NCBI GenBank assembly: GCA_030428385.1 | Contig: JAUIDY010000020.1 | Coordinates: forward strand, 1-63,631 | Direction of reading: 5' to 3' | DNA length: 63,631 bases | Source of the DNA: Rhodothermia bacterium | GTDB lineage: Bacteria; Bacteroidota; Rhodothermia; Rhodothermales; JAAAOL01 | In this document: positions 37,466 to 48,228 of the stretch, one piece after another | How the letters are laid out: every line of letters starts with the position of its first letter | How positions within the stretch are numbered: the stretch's first letter is position 1 | The notes under the pieces: generated by a model | Told to the model about the DNA's origin: nothing | Database searches by the model: none | What the model saw: the letters and a program-made list of their open reading frames with translations, nothing else | Made by a program: the position numbers and the translations under genes

Positions 37466-38404
37466 TTAAGGTTGCTGTTCCTCGATGAAGGCAATCAGCG
37501 CGGTCAGTTCGTCTTCGGTGAGGCCACCATACGAGGCGGGCATCACGTTGGCGTAGCCCTCCACAATCTTCGCCGAGGGCTCCAGGATAGACTCGCGCAG
37601 GTAGTTGTCATCCACCTCCACCGAACTGCCATCAGCGAGGCCGTGGGTACTGCCATACAGGCCCTGGAAGCTCGGCCCGGTCAGCCGTGTGCCGTCGAGG
37701 CTGTGGCACGCTTGGCAGCCCAATTGGGTGTAGAGCAACGCGCCGCGCTGGGCGGGCGAGGCGTCATCGGGGATGCCCGACTCTTGCAGCCAGGTCTCGA
37801 AGGCGCTCTGCTCATGGGCGATGACTTTGGTTAACATGCCGGAGTGCTGGGTGCCGCAATACTCGGTGCAGTACACCTGAAACGTGTCGGCGCGGGTGGC
37901 TTCAAACCAGATCGACGTGTAGCGGTTGGGCAACACATCCTGCTTCACGCGGAAAGCGGGGATGTAGAAGCTGTGCAGCACATCCACGCTGCTCATCTGG
38001 AGGCGCACCGGTCGGTCCACGGGCACATGCAGTTCCGAGCTGCGGACGCCATTGGGATAATTAAACTGCCACGACCATTTTTGCCCAACCACCTGAATTT
38101 CGTAGGCATCCGGCGGGGCCACGCCCAGCTTCAGGAACACCTTAAAGCCCCAGGTGAAGACAATGAGCACAAGAATGGTCGGCACCACGATCCAAGTGAC
38201 TTCGAGCACCTTGCTTTCGTGCACGACAGGCGGCCGGTCGTGGGGCGTGCGGCGGCGGTACCGGATCATGAAATAAACCATCGCGGCAATTACTGCGACG
38301 AAAATCACAACGCTGATCCAGTACACGAAATAAAACAGGGCATCAACTTCACCCGCGAGGGTCGATGCGCCTTCGGGGAGCCAGAAGGTTCCTTTGTCAC
38401 CCAT
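37466..38404 (-). CDS. ctaC: caa3-type oxidase subunit II with fused cytochrome c domain
   Basis: In this 312-residue protein two N-terminal membrane helices are followed by the CuA cupredoxin domain (VLHSFYIPAFRVKQDV, VYCTEYCGTQHSGM with both Cys, His and Met ligands). The C-terminal ~95 residues form a class I cytochrome c with heme site CQACHSLDG and a likely Met ligand in VMPASYGGL. This fusion defines caa3 oxidases and lets them take electrons directly from a neighbouring complex. Confidence 0.96.
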   Translation of the reverse strand: MGDKGTFWLPEGASTLAGEVDALFYFVYWISVVIFVAVIAAMVYFMIRYRRRTPHDRPPVVHESKVLEVTWIVVPTILVLIVFTWGFKVFLKLGVAPPDAYEIQVVGQKWSWQFNYPNGVRSSELHVPVDRPVRLQMSSVDVLHSFYIPAFRVKQDVLPNRYTSIWFEATRADTFQVYCTEYCGTQHSGMLTKVIAHEQSAFETWLQESGIPDDASPAQRGALLYTQLGCQACHSLDGTRLTGPSFQGLYGSTHGLADGSSVEVDDNYLRESILEPSAKIVEGYANVMPASYGGLTEDELTALIAFIEEQQP

Positions 38405-38419
38405 AATAAATGGTGTGGG

Positions 38420-39268
38420 TTAATGCGAAAAATGCTGGGCGATCACGGCGCGCGCGTCCTGATTGCGCTTCTCGCGTCGCCATAAAATAAACAAGGTGGT
38501 CACGAGGGCCAGCACGGTCAGCAAGCCCCCGAGCTTCATCAGGTTTTGCGCGTCTGCCACGTACGAGTTGGCGTCGGGGTCGTATTGCAGGCAGAACAGC
38601 AAGAGCCGATCCACCGTCGTTCCGATGGTCCCGTCGGCAGCCTCGACCAGCGCGGCCCGTACATCGCGGGGCGGATACTCCAGCCCGTACAGGTAACGTG
38701 TCACGGTCCCGTCGGGGCTCAGAAACATCAGCAGCGCGGGGTGGGCAAACTGCTGCGACTCTTCGACCCACCGATATTTGAAGCCGACGGCCTCGGTCAA
38801 GCCTTGAATGGCGGCGTCATCACCTGTTAGGTAGTGCCAACCGTTGGCAGCTTCGGGGCGGTTGAGGATTTTGATGTAGCTTTCTTTCTGGCGAGCGGCC
38901 TGTTCGGGAGTGTCCGCCGCGTTGAAGCTCACGGTCAGCACGTCAAACTGGTTGCCCGGCGTCCACTCCATTTCCTTCAATGTGCGCGTCAACCCGTCCA
39001 GCAACAGGTTGCACAACATCGGGCAGTCGTGGTATAAAAAGTGTAAAATAACGGGTTTGTCCTGGCCCAGGTAATCATCGAGGGCCACCGCATCGCCGCT
39101 GGCGTTGCGGAAGACGAGGTCGGTGGGGATGCGCTCGCCGAGGTGTTCGTCTACGTCCAACCCCTCAAACACAGCCGGTTGCTGCCCCGACGGCTGCGCT
39201 TCGGCGGGAAGTACCACAAGCCCCAAAAGGACCAGCCACCATCCGATGTAGCGTAAGGGCAGATACAT
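38420..39268 (-). CDS. SCO1/SenC-type copper chaperone
   Basis: This 282-residue thioredoxin-fold protein probably delivers copper to the CuA site. The copper-binding CPMLC motif lies in YHDCPMLCNLLLDG. A signal/anchor (IGWWLVLLGLVVLPAEA) starts the protein, and a second membrane helix near the C-terminus (GGLLTVLALVTTLFILWRR) adds a tail anchor, which standard SCO proteins lack. It is located between the act genes and ctaC, consistent with oxidase assembly. 15 bp separate it from ctaC. Confidence 0.93.
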   Translation of the reverse strand: MYLPLRYIGWWLVLLGLVVLPAEAQPSGQQPAVFEGLDVDEHLGERIPTDLVFRNASGDAVALDDYLGQDKPVILHFLYHDCPMLCNLLLDGLTRTLKEMEWTPGNQFDVLTVSFNAADTPEQAARQKESYIKILNRPEAANGWHYLTGDDAAIQGLTEAVGFKYRWVEESQQFAHPALLMFLSPDGTVTRYLYGLEYPPRDVRAALVEAADGTIGTTVDRLLLFCLQYDPDANSYVADAQNLMKLGGLLTVLALVTTLFILWRREKRNQDARAVIAQHFSH

Positions 39269-39340
39269 GTTGACGTATCGGGTCGGATAAACTTTCAGTT
39301 TTTTTTGAAACTTGAGCGAGGAGTGGATGTTGCGCGAGTG

Positions 39341-40117
39341 CTAGGGGAGTTCCGATGAATACACGCGGTCGGTGGCGGCTTCTTCTTGCTCCACCAGCAG
39401 TTCCATGGCGCGTTCAATAGGGATACGATATACACCTGTCGCGTCGTTCAGGATTTCATAGTGGTCCAGCTTGCGGGCGGCGAGGGCTTCCACTTCGCGC
39501 AGGTCCGGGTAGCCGCTTTCGTCCACGGCTTCGTAGTAGGTAGCCTGTTCGTTTCGGTTGACGATGCCAAACATGATGACGATGACCATCGCCAAAAAGA
39601 GCGCGGTGCTCCCGATAAATGTAAGGATGGGGGTGACGTTCATCGCTTCGGGTTCCACCTGCCCATCGCCTTCGGCAGGTTCCTCGGCAAGGCCATAGAC
39701 TTCGGCGACGTCTTCGGCCACATCCTTGATAAGGTGCGGCAGAGGGCCCAAGTCCTCTTTGGTGTCAGGTCGGTCGATGGGAAGTTGTGCTTCGGTACCC
39801 ACGATAAAGTGTGTTGGTTCGCTGAACGGTCCCCAGGCGTCGCCAGTGGCGGTTTTGGCGCGGACGCGCCAGTAGTAGGTGCTGCCCGATTCGGCCTCGT
39901 CAAATACATCCGTGACCATACAGTCGAGCGCGTTGCCTACTTCGAGGGTGGTTACCACCTGGGTGAACGACACGTCGGTGGCGATTTGCAAGGCATAGTG
40001 CAGGTCATCACCTGCCGTCGCCCATTCAAAGAGCACGTCGTCCGGCGGGAAAATCCGGCCGTCGGTGGGAGAGACCAGCAGAGGTGGTTGGGGCGTGTCC
40101 GTATTACTCATCGGCAT
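39341..40117 (-). CDS. FN3-like domain fused to a small respiratory-cluster membrane protein
   Basis: This 258-residue protein sits between actF and sco. The N-terminal ~105 residues form a fibronectin III-like domain (LLVSPTDGRIF, FEWATAGDDLHYALQIATD, GSTYYWRVRAKTATGDAWGP) without a signal peptide. A low-complexity acidic linker, one membrane helix (LTFIGSTALFLAMVIVIMFG) and a C-terminal motif EVEALAARKLDHYE, GVYRIPIERAMELLV follow. The RIPI-x-RAM ending resembles small proteins found in oxidase or ACIII loci of other phyla (family memory, not checked). An assembly or tethering role is inferred. The start at 40117 avoids overlap with actF. Confidence 0.75.
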   Translation of the reverse strand: MPMSNTDTPQPPLLVSPTDGRIFPPDDVLFEWATAGDDLHYALQIATDVSFTQVVTTLEVGNALDCMVTDVFDEAESGSTYYWRVRAKTATGDAWGPFSEPTHFIVGTEAQLPIDRPDTKEDLGPLPHLIKDVAEDVAEVYGLAEEPAEGDGQVEPEAMNVTPILTFIGSTALFLAMVIVIMFGIVNRNEQATYYEAVDESGYPDLREVEALAARKLDHYEILNDATGVYRIPIERAMELLVEQEEAATDRVYSSELP

Positions 40118-40143
40118 CGTTGTCTCATCAGGCAGTCTATGCC

Positions 40144-41418
40144 TTACACATTCTGATGGTGGACGGACTTCGCGTAGCGCGGGTCGTTGTAGGCAACGAG
40201 GCTGTGGCGCGTGAGCCGGTACATTGTCATGCCAATAAACAGGAACAGGAAGCCGAGCCAGCACGCCACCGAGATCCAGCTAATGCTGGCATGCGCCACG
40301 TCGTTCAACTGATCATGGATGGGGATGGCAATCCAGTGCAGGTCGAAGAAATGAATCACCATAAAGTAACCCGCCATGATGCTGAGCAGCCCTGGCACCC
40401 GCTTCACCTGCCGGATCAGCAGGATGCAGAACGGCACGATAAAGTGAAACGCCATCAGCGCGTAGCTATGCCATTCCCAGCCGTGCTCGAAGCGGTGGCG
40501 GTAGAAGACCGTCTCTTCCGGGATGCCGCCGTACCAGTACAGCATGTACTGGCTGAACGCGATGTACGTCCAAAACGCCGTCATCGCCAGCATCCATTTG
40601 CCGAGGTCGTGGTAATGCTCTACCGTGACGACACCCGTCAGCGGGTTGCCCTGCTTCTGTACGAGGCGGGCCAGGATGACGATCATGGCGTTGGCGCTGA
40701 AGAAACAGCCCGCAAAGAAGTACACGCCGAAGATAGTCGAGAACCAGTGCGGGTCCAGCGCCATCAGGATGTCGTAGCTGGCAAAGGCCGTAGTGACGGC
40801 GAAGACGGGGATGCCCCAGGCCGAGATGCGGCGCTGTTTGATCGGGATGTCTTCGTTGGGAGCTACGTCCTGCTGAATCGAGAGCTTGAGCAACCGGTAC
40901 GAGATAAACGTCCAGATGAGGAAATAAATCGCCATGCGGGCCAGCCAGAACGGGGTGTTCCGGTAGGCTTGTTTTCCGACAAGGATTTCGTCGTAGTGGC
41001 TGTCGGCGGGGTCGTACAGTTCGGCGTGCGTCCAGTGATACAGGTCATGCATCCCCAGGATGATGGGAATGGCAAGGACGGCAAGGATTGGGAAGGTCCA
41101 CGTCATCGCCTCCGGGATGCGGCGGACGACCGTGCCCCAGTGCGCCTTGGTGATGTGGTGAATCAGCGTAAAAAACAGCGCGCCGAGCGCCAGGGTTACG
41201 CAGAACGTCCACCCGATGAGGTAGGAGAAGAAGAACAGGTGGTGGTCTACCGTCCAGCCGACCGCCCCGATGATGAGCAAGGCCACGCCGAGGCCCAGCG
41301 GAGCGAGGTAGGAGAGTTGGCCGCCCGAAAACGTATAGGTGGCGTCCACATCGTCCTTGGTCGCGCGAAACGGGTCGATCAACCAGGTGAGCGGGGAGCT
41401 GCTTCTCAATTCAGCCAT
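40144..41418 (-). CDS. actF: Alternative complex III subunit F, integral membrane
   Basis: This protein of about 424 residues has some ten membrane helices (LAPLGLGVALLIIGAVGWTV, HHLFFFSYLIGWTFCVTLAL, IPVFAVTTAFASYDILMALD and others), related to the NrfD-like ActC. His-rich loop segments are typical of quinol-facing subunits. A perfect hairpin GCGGAGGC/GCCTCCGC just upstream lies in the extended frame to 41466, so the ATG at 41418 (MAELRSSS) is preferred. It is the sixth gene of actABCDEF. Confidence 0.93.
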   Translation of the reverse strand: MAELRSSSPLTWLIDPFRATKDDVDATYTFSGGQLSYLAPLGLGVALLIIGAVGWTVDHHLFFFSYLIGWTFCVTLALGALFFTLIHHITKAHWGTVVRRIPEAMTWTFPILAVLAIPIILGMHDLYHWTHAELYDPADSHYDEILVGKQAYRNTPFWLARMAIYFLIWTFISYRLLKLSIQQDVAPNEDIPIKQRRISAWGIPVFAVTTAFASYDILMALDPHWFSTIFGVYFFAGCFFSANAMIVILARLVQKQGNPLTGVVTVEHYHDLGKWMLAMTAFWTYIAFSQYMLYWYGGIPEETVFYRHRFEHGWEWHSYALMAFHFIVPFCILLIRQVKRVPGLLSIMAGYFMVIHFFDLHWIAIPIHDQLNDVAHASISWISVACWLGFLFLFIGMTMYRLTRHSLVAYNDPRYAKSVHHQNV

Positions 41419-41481
41419 GAGCGTGGAGTATGCTTGGTGCGTGCGGAGGAAACGCCTCCGCATCAATGAAAGTCTAGGAGT

Positions 41482-42141
41482 TTATTGCTGGCCCTGCCGG
41501 CCCGCCTCGATGTTGGCCGAGGCGTTTTGTTCAAGCTGGGCGAGTTCGCTCGGGGTGAGGTTGTCTGCCGAGGCATTCTGGCTCAGTTGCAGCGCGCGGA
41601 TGTAGGCGACAATGGCCCAACGGTCGGCCACGGCCACCTGCTGCGCGTAGCCCGGCATGTTGCGCACGCCGTTGGTAATCACGTCGTAGATATACCCGTC
41701 CGTTGCTTCGGGGCGGCGCAGCCGGTCGATGTGGTAGCTGGGCGCAGGGGTGTAGCCATACCCGCCCGTCATCACGATGCCTTGCCCGTCGCCTGCCGCG
41801 CCGTGGCATACCGTGCAGTAGATATCATACCGCTCCTGCCCGCGTGCAATGAGCGTTTCGGTGACTTCCACCGGCAGCAGGGCGAGGTAGGTGCCGTCGG
41901 CGTTGCGGCCCCGGAAGAACGCGGTGTCGTCGCGCAAGAATCCCCGCGCCACCGTGCCGGGCACAGGCGGACGCATGGCGCGGCCATCGGCGAAGAACGC
42001 GTTGGCTTCCTGCGCTTCAAATTTCTGCTGGGCGTCCATGTTCGGGTTCGGATGAATCGGCGATTTTTCCGATATCGTCCCCCGGCAGCCCGCCAAGAGG
42101 CCGGTGCTGATCAGGACGGCGATGAGAACAAGTTTATGCAT
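41482..42141 (-). CDS. actE: Alternative complex III subunit E, monoheme cytochrome c lipoprotein
   Basis: This 219-residue protein carries a lipobox (LISTGLLAGC) and one heme c site, CTVCHGAAGDGQG, with a distal Met candidate in VRNMPGYAQQV. In ACIII, ActE transfers electrons toward the oxidase or a soluble cytochrome. The ATG at 42141 is three codons inside an upstream TTG. Spacing to its neighbours is about 40-60 bp. Confidence 0.94.
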   Translation of the reverse strand: MHKLVLIAVLISTGLLAGCRGTISEKSPIHPNPNMDAQQKFEAQEANAFFADGRAMRPPVPGTVARGFLRDDTAFFRGRNADGTYLALLPVEVTETLIARGQERYDIYCTVCHGAAGDGQGIVMTGGYGYTPAPSYHIDRLRRPEATDGYIYDVITNGVRNMPGYAQQVAVADRWAIVAYIRALQLSQNASADNLTPSELAQLEQNASANIEAGRQGQQ

Positions 42142-42177
42142 AGCTAACAAGGCAAAAAGGGGCCAAATCGGCAGGCG

Positions 42178-42843
42178 TTAGGCAACAACGGTGACTTCGG
42201 GGGCTTCTTCGGGCACGTCGGCGGCTTCGGTGTCGCTGGTGTCGTAATCGTGAATCACTTCCACGGCGAGTGCGCCAATGCTGTTCAGGAAGTCCTGCAC
42301 GTCGGCGAGGTCAAACTGCTTGTCGTCGGCGGCGATGTTGAGGAAGAAGGCGTCGTCGGAGAAGCGGGTGAAACGCTCCGAGTAAAACAGGGGATTGTAG
42401 GGGCGCGGCAGCCCGTTCAGCGCCAGCATCCCGCCCACGGCGGCAAACGCGGAGAATAGGATTGTCAGTTCGAAGATGACGGGCATCGACGGCCACACCG
42501 AAAAGAACGGCTTGCCGCTGATGTTGAGCGGGTAATCGATGGCACCCATCCACCATTGCATCACGATACCGATGGTACATCCGACGAGCGTTCCGCCGAA
42601 AAAGACGATGAAGCCGAGCTTCGACTGCCCAAGGCCCATCGCTTTGTCCATGCCGTGGATGGGGAAGGGGCTGTGCGTGTCGAACTTTTTATACCCGGCC
42701 TTGCGGGTGGCTTCGGCGGCGTGGTACAGCGCGCCGGGGTCCGAGAACTCGGCGAGGACGCCGTAGACGCGGTCCTCGTTCGGCTCGAAGATGCCCATCG
42801 TCGCTTTTAGCTCGCGAAGCAGGGAAGAAAGAAAGCTTGCCAT
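42178..42843 (-). CDS. actD: Alternative complex III subunit D
   Basis: This 221-residue membrane protein of the DUF3341 type has two membrane helices (LGFIVFFGGTLVGCTIGIVM and PVIFELTILFSAFAAVGGML) between an N-terminal ferredoxin-like region (VYGVLAEFSDPGALYHAAEA) and a C-terminal one (FFLNIAADDKQFDLADVQDF). Order and length match ActD of known ACIII. Confidence 0.95.
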   Translation of the reverse strand: MASFLSSLLRELKATMGIFEPNEDRVYGVLAEFSDPGALYHAAEATRKAGYKKFDTHSPFPIHGMDKAMGLGQSKLGFIVFFGGTLVGCTIGIVMQWWMGAIDYPLNISGKPFFSVWPSMPVIFELTILFSAFAAVGGMLALNGLPRPYNPLFYSERFTRFSDDAFFLNIAADDKQFDLADVQDFLNSIGALAVEVIHDYDTSDTEAADVPEEAPEVTVVA

Positions 42844-42887
42844 GATCGTTTCAGGTTACGATTGCAGGTCGCTACGCGCGATTGGGG

Positions 42888-44375
42888 TTAGGCGTTATCG
42901 TCGGAATCCGTAGGCGTGACGCTTACGTCGTGGTGCGCCCCGGCGTGGCCGTCGCCCTCATGCGGATAAAAGTGCGGGTCGGCTTCGGGCAGCACTGCCT
43001 TCACCTCGGCGATGGCGACCATCGGCACGAAGCGGAGGAACAGCAGGAACAGCGTGAAGAACAATCCGAACGAGCCAATCAGCGTCAGCACGTCGACCCA
43101 TGTGGGGTTGAAGTAGTCCCACGACGACGGCAGGTAGTCGCGGTGCAGCGAGGTCACGGTGATCACGAAGCGCTCGAACCACATCCCGATGTTCACCACA
43201 ATCGACAGGAAGAACATCACCGGAATCGAACGGCGCATCTTTTTAAACCAGAAGATCTGCGGCGAAACCAGGTTGCAGGTCATCATGGTCCAGTACGCCC
43301 ACGCGTACGGCCCCGAGATGCGGTTCAGGAAGGCGTATTGTTCGTATTCCACGCCCGAGTACCACGCGATGAAGAACTCCGTGATGTAGGCAAAGCCCAC
43401 CATGGTGCCGGTCACGAGGATGATGATGTTCATCTTTTCCAGGTGATCCAGCGAGATGAGGTCTTTTAAGCCGTAGACCTGCCGCGCCACCACCAGCAGC
43501 GTCACCACCATCGCGAAGCCGGAGAAGATGGCCCCGGCGACGAAGTAGGGCGGGAAAATCGTAGTGTGCCAGCCCGGTATGATGGAAACGGCAAAGTCGA
43601 ACGACACGACCGAGTGGACCGAGAGCACCAGCGGCGTGGCGAGACCGGCCAGAATGAGGTAGGCGCGTTCGTAGTTGCGCCAGTGGCGGTTTGCGCCCGT
43701 CCAGCCCATCGCAAAGACGCCGAGCACGGTAGCGCGCACCTTGTTGCCTGCCCGCACGGCGCGGTCACGGACTGTGGCGAGGTCGGGGATGAGGCCGACG
43801 TACCAGAACAGTAGCGAAACGATGAAGTAGCTCGACACCGCAAAGACGTCCCACAAGAGCGGGCTCTTGAACTGCGGCCACATCTCCATCTGGTTCGGGA
43901 TGGGGAACATCCAGTAGGCCGCCCAGATGCGCCCGACGTGGAAGCCAGGGAAGATAAGCGCACAGAGCACCGCAAAGAGCGTCATCGCCTCGGCGGAGCG
44001 GTTGATGGACGTGCGCCACTTCTGCCGGAAGAGGAAGAGGATGGCGGAGATCAGCGTCCCGGCGTGACCAATACCGACCCAGAACACGAAGTTGACGATG
44101 GGCCAGCCCCAGCCGACGGGCACGTTGTTGCCCCACACCCCGACGCCGTTGTAGACCTGGTAGGCCAGCATCAGGCCGAGGATGCCGAGTCCGGTCACTG
44201 CTGCGCCGAACGCCAAAAACCACGTAATCGGGGTTTTTTTCTCGGTGTGGTAGGAGACCAACTCCGTGATTTCATGGAACGACAGCCCGCCCTTGACGAG
44301 CGGGGCGTCGTTGTCATACGGCTGGGTGTGCCAACCGTCGGTCGCATGTGCGTCGTGAACAGTAGCCACGGGCAA
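42888..44375 (-). CDS. actC: Alternative complex III subunit C, NrfD-like quinol-binding membrane subunit
   Basis: This 495-residue protein has ten or so membrane helices of the NrfD/PsrC family ([60 protein letters not shown]). It forms the quinol-oxidising and probable proton-translocating part with ActB. The soluble N-terminus is His-containing, and the C-terminal tail is His/Asp-rich. Confidence 0.96.
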   Translation of the reverse strand: MPVATVHDAHATDGWHTQPYDNDAPLVKGGLSFHEITELVSYHTEKKTPITWFLAFGAAVTGLGILGLMLAYQVYNGVGVWGNNVPVGWGWPIVNFVFWVGIGHAGTLISAILFLFRQKWRTSINRSAEAMTLFAVLCALIFPGFHVGRIWAAYWMFPIPNQMEMWPQFKSPLLWDVFAVSSYFIVSLLFWYVGLIPDLATVRDRAVRAGNKVRATVLGVFAMGWTGANRHWRNYERAYLILAGLATPLVLSVHSVVSFDFAVSIIPGWHTTIFPPYFVAGAIFSGFAMVVTLLVVARQVYGLKDLISLDHLEKMNIIILVTGTMVGFAYITEFFIAWYSGVEYEQYAFLNRISGPYAWAYWTMMTCNLVSPQIFWFKKMRRSIPVMFFLSIVVNIGMWFERFVITVTSLHRDYLPSSWDYFNPTWVDVLTLIGSFGLFFTLFLLFLRFVPMVAIAEVKAVLPEADPHFYPHEGDGHAGAHHDVSVTPTDSDDNA

Positions 44376-44411
44376 TATGGGTTTAAGCGTTATGTGCTTG
44401 AGCGGGTAGTG

Positions 44412-47400
44412 CTAGGCCACCGTCTCCAGGGCCGGGTTCGGGTTGCGCACGCGGGCGAGGTACGACAGCCGCGGCTTCACGTTAAGCTGGGCCAGCATCT
44501 CGTAGTTGCGCGGGTCGGCTTTTAGCTGGTTGACGCGGCTGTTCGGGTCGTTCAGGTCGCCGAAGATGATGGCATCCGCCGAGCAGGCCTGCTGGCAGGC
44601 CGTCTGGATCTCGCCGTCGTTTAGCGGACGCTCTTCCACGTTGGCGTTGCGCTGCCCCTCGCGGATGCGCTGGACGCACCACGAGCATTTTTCCATGACG
44701 CCGCGGAAACGCATTGTCACGTTCGGGTTTTGTGCCATCTGCACTTCCGTCGGGAGCGTCGCCGTCCAGTTGAACCAATTGTAGCGCCGCACCTTGTAGG
44801 GACAGTTGTTGGAGCAGTACCGCGTCCCGATGCAGCGGTTGTAGATCATCTGGTTGGTGCCATCCGGCGAGTGCACCGTCGCCGAGACCGGGCATACCGA
44901 CTCGCACGGGGCGTTTTCGCAGTGCTGGCACATCATCGGCTGGATCACTGCCTGCGGATCGGCGGTCACGTCTTCGTCTTCGCTGCCACCTTCGGTGATG
45001 AAGTAGCGGTCGAGGCGTAGCCAGTGGGCTTCGCGCCCATGACTCACCTGCTCCTTGCCGATCACCTGAATGTTGTTTTCGCTGTTGCAGGCCACCACGC
45101 AGGCGTTGCAGCCGTTGCAGGTGTTCAGGTCGATGACCATCCCCCACTGGTTCTTGTAGTAGAGGTTGTCCTTAAAGGTCGTGGTATTTTGGGGATGGTC
45201 GTCCTCCCACAGCATCGGGTAGTCTTCAAACGGCTCGCCCGGTGTCGGCTCGTACATCTCCTCGACAAACGTCGGGTTGGCGCGGTACTCCTCCAGCGTT
45301 GCCATGCGGAACAGCGCACGGGCTTCGGGATCGAGGGCGCCGTGGTCCTGGGTCGTCACGACCTCGTAGGTCCCGCCGGTAGCGCTCACCTGCACGCCCA
45401 GCACCACCGAGGTGCCAGGGGTGGGGCGAAGCGGGGCCACGTTGGTGCCGATGCCGGTCGCAATCGCGCCGTCGCCGTAGACGTCGGTATGGCGATTGGT
45501 GTCGAAGAACGGCGCGGTACGGGGTTCGCGGTGCGACGTGATATCGCGCCCGTAGCCGAGGTTGACCTGAATCGAAAAGTCGGGATGGCCGGGCATTTCC
45601 CAGACGGGAAGCTGCACGGTGCGTCCGCCCACGGTCAGTTCGATAATGTCGGAGTAGTAGTTGCCTTTGCTGTAACGCGCATGCACGCCCAGGTGCTCGG
45701 CGGTGGCGGGGCTCATCACCGCCACGTTATCCCACACGATTTTGGTCATGGGATCGGGCACTTCCTGGCACCACGCGTTGTTGGCAAACGCGCCGTCCAG
45801 CACCGTCGGGTCGAGGCGGAAGACCACTTCGAGGTCATCTTCATCGACCGAGGGAAGCGTTGTCAGGTTGGGCGCGGCTGCGGACAGGGCTGCTGTGGCA
45901 TAGCGCGTATCGGGAACGAAGCCGTCATGCAAGGTTTTGCGCCACGCGGCTTCAAAACCGTCTGCGAACACCGTTTGCCACTGTGCCCGGACGATATCGT
46001 ATCCGGTCTGGTCATCGCCGCCCGTAACGAGCGCCGAGAGAATCTCAATGTCGGAGTGGGCGTCGGCGTAGAGGGGTGCGATGAGCGGCTGGATGACCGA
46101 CAGCGTGCCGTCGTACGTGCGCCCGTCGCCCCACGCTTCGAGGTAGTGGGTCTGTGGCAGGTGCCACGAACTGGCGCGGGCCGTTTCGTCTTCGTGCTGG
46201 CCCACATGCACCGATTCGCGCACCTGTGAAAGTGCAGTAGCAAAGTCGAGGCTGGCGGGGGCGTTATACACCGGGTTGACGCCCAGCATCAGCAGCAGGT
46301 CTACGTTGCCTGCCTGCATGTCTTGTACCAGCGCGCTGAGGGTGTCGGCTTGTGGCTGGATGGCAGCGGATCCGGGGTCGAGGTATTCCACCACGGTGCT
46401 GCCCAGCGCAGCGTTGAGTGCGGCGCAGAGCGCGTGGACGATCGGAGGCTGTGTCTCACCGGCTAGCACCACGCCATTGGTACCGGCGGCCTGCAAATCA
46501 CTGGCGATGGCGGCTACATGCGGGTCGTCGGCAAATTGGGTGCTTCCGAGCCCCACGCCCAGCCGACCGGCAACAGCCGCGGCAAAGTGCGGAATGTCGC
46601 TGGCACGCAGGCGCTTGCGGTGGTCCGCCATCGAGCCCGTGGCCGTGTATGCGCTTTCGACGACATACAGGCGGCTCATGGTGTCCGAGGGGGATGCCAG
46701 GCGGCGGCTTTCGGCAAACGTGGAGGCGTTGTTTTCGCCGTTGGGGTCGGTTGGCCCAGTGAAGTCGGCGTCGAAGCTGACGATGACCTGGGCGTTCTGG
46801 AAGTGGTAGACTGGACGCACCGGCTGCCCAAAGGCTTGCTGCATGCCCAGCGCCACGGCGTCATCGCCGCCCTGGTGGTACGTCACCCATTGGGCATTCG
46901 GGAACTGCGTCTGCAACTGCTGCTGCAAGCCCTGAATCGTTGGTGAGGAGGTCGCTTCGCTCAGCACCACCACCCGCTGGTTCGGATCGGCAGCCACCGA
47001 GGCGCAGAAGCCCAGGAAGTCATCCCACGAGGCGTCACTGCCATTGCGCAGCACCGTTTTCGAGCGGTCGGGGTCGTACAGGTTAAGCACCGACGCCTGC
47101 TCGAAGATGCCGCTGCCGCCCGAGCTATACGGGTGGTCGGGGTTGGTTTCCACCTTGGTTGGGCGTCCGTCGTGGCTTTCCACCAGCAGCGGGCGCACGC
47201 TGCCTTGCAGCGGCATCGCCGTGGCATAAAAAAGCGGAATACCGGGGATCTGTTCTTCCGGCTTCCGCGCATAGGGCATAATCGTTTCAACGGGACGGCG
47301 ACACGCCGTGAGGCCCGCCATGGCCATCGAGGCGCCCATCAGTTGCAAGAACTGACGACGCGACGCTCCGGTGGGTTTGTCTGCCGCACCCGGCATAAAC

Positions 47401-47528
47401 TCATGCTGGGCGTGTTCAACAAACGTCGGATCTTGGTGGAGATGGGCCGGGCTTCGCCAGAAGCGTTTCGTCGAGGGCGCCGCCGGTTTGGTGGCGGCAT
47501 CGACGGTAAGGATGGGAAGATCGATCAT
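44412..47528 (-). CDS. actB: Alternative complex III subunit B, molybdopterin-like plus iron-sulfur domains
   Basis: This 1038-residue protein has a twin-arginine-type signal ([20 protein letters not shown], then ACRR). Residues ~80-700 resemble a molybdopterin oxidoreductase domain that in ACIII holds no cofactor. The C-terminal ~270 residues carry four cysteine clusters for Fe-S centres: [38 protein letters not shown] and CSWCVQRI with the later CQQAC. It links the quinol site of ActC to the heme subunits. Confidence 0.96.
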   Translation of the reverse strand: MIDLPILTVDAATKPAAPSTKRFWRSPAHLHQDPTFVEHAQHEFMPGAADKPTGASRRQFLQLMGASMAMAGLTACRRPVETIMPYARKPEEQIPGIPLFYATAMPLQGSVRPLLVESHDGRPTKVETNPDHPYSSGGSGIFEQASVLNLYDPDRSKTVLRNGSDASWDDFLGFCASVAADPNQRVVVLSEATSSPTIQGLQQQLQTQFPNAQWVTYHQGGDDAVALGMQQAFGQPVRPVYHFQNAQVIVSFDADFTGPTDPNGENNASTFAESRRLASPSDTMSRLYVVESAYTATGSMADHRKRLRASDIPHFAAAVAGRLGVGLGSTQFADDPHVAAIASDLQAAGTNGVVLAGETQPPIVHALCAALNAALGSTVVEYLDPGSAAIQPQADTLSALVQDMQAGNVDLLLMLGVNPVYNAPASLDFATALSQVRESVHVGQHEDETARASSWHLPQTHYLEAWGDGRTYDGTLSVIQPLIAPLYADAHSDIEILSALVTGGDDQTGYDIVRAQWQTVFADGFEAAWRKTLHDGFVPDTRYATAALSAAAPNLTTLPSVDEDDLEVVFRLDPTVLDGAFANNAWCQEVPDPMTKIVWDNVAVMSPATAEHLGVHARYSKGNYYSDIIELTVGGRTVQLPVWEMPGHPDFSIQVNLGYGRDITSHREPRTAPFFDTNRHTDVYGDGAIATGIGTNVAPLRPTPGTSVVLGVQVSATGGTYEVVTTQDHGALDPEARALFRMATLEEYRANPTFVEEMYEPTPGEPFEDYPMLWEDDHPQNTTTFKDNLYYKNQWGMVIDLNTCNGCNACVVACNSENNIQVIGKEQVSHGREAHWLRLDRYFITEGGSEDEDVTADPQAVIQPMMCQHCENAPCESVCPVSATVHSPDGTNQMIYNRCIGTRYCSNNCPYKVRRYNWFNWTATLPTEVQMAQNPNVTMRFRGVMEKCSWCVQRIREGQRNANVEERPLNDGEIQTACQQACSADAIIFGDLNDPNSRVNQLKADPRNYEMLAQLNVKPRLSYLARVRNPNPALETVA

Positions 47529-47580
47529 ATCGGTTAAGAGCGGTCAGCTAGGGCAGGGTACCGGGTGGATAGCTGAGGGC

Positions 47581-48228
47581 TTAGTAGTGGCAGGCGGAAC
47601 AGTTGGTGGGCGGCTGGATGCCTTCCTCTAGGATGCGCTCCAGGTTGCGCGTGACGAAGTCGGCGGGTTGTACATAGCCCATCGTGGTGATTTCATCCTG
47701 AGGGCGTAGGTACAACTCTGGCTCGCGGTGGCATTCTAGGCACCATCCCATCGAGAGCGGTTCGACCTGGTTGACGACTTCCATCTCGTCGATGCGCCCG
47801 TGGCAGGTTTCGCAGCCCACGCCACTGTTGACATGGATGGCGTGGCTGAACTGGGCATAATCAGGCAGCTTGTGGATCTTCACCCACTCAATCGATTCGC
47901 CTGTGGCCCAGCTTTCGCGGACGGGCAGCAGCTTCAGCGACTGCGTGCGCACCTGGCTGTGGCAGTTCATGCACGTCTGCGTGGCGGGCACGTTGGCATG
48001 CGCCGAGACCTCCACCCAGTTGTGGCAGTAGCGGCAGTCCATGCCGAGTTGGCCCGCGTGCAGCCGATGGCTGTACGGCACCGGTTGTTCGGGGGCATAC
48101 CCCACGTCGGTGTATTCGGGCGAGAAATAGTACCAAACAAGGAAGATGGTAAATACGCCTCCAAACAGCGCCCCTGCCAGCGACAGGGTGGGGAGGACGT
48201 TGGCCTTCTTCGGAAAGAGTTGCGCCAT
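47581..48228 (-). CDS. actA: Alternative complex III subunit A, pentaheme cytochrome c
   Basis: This 215-residue protein has one N-terminal membrane helix (LPTLSLAGALFGGVFTIFLV) and five CxxCH heme sites: CRYCH, CMNCH, CETCH, CLECH and CSACH. Five hemes match ActA of characterised ACIII. It is the first gene of the cluster, so the main promoter should lie upstream of 48228. Confidence 0.97.
   Translation of the reverse strand: MAQLFPKKANVLPTLSLAGALFGGVFTIFLVWYYFSPEYTDVGYAPEQPVPYSHRLHAGQLGMDCRYCHNWVEVSAHANVPATQTCMNCHSQVRTQSLKLLPVRESWATGESIEWVKIHKLPDYAQFSHAIHVNSGVGCETCHGRIDEMEVVNQVEPLSMGWCLECHREPELYLRPQDEITTMGYVQPADFVTRNLERILEEGIQPPTNCSACHY

Noticed and set aside
45024..46229. 401-residue plus-strand frame inside actB
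   Set aside because: Antisense shadow; no domain pattern, while actB is fully supported by motifs.
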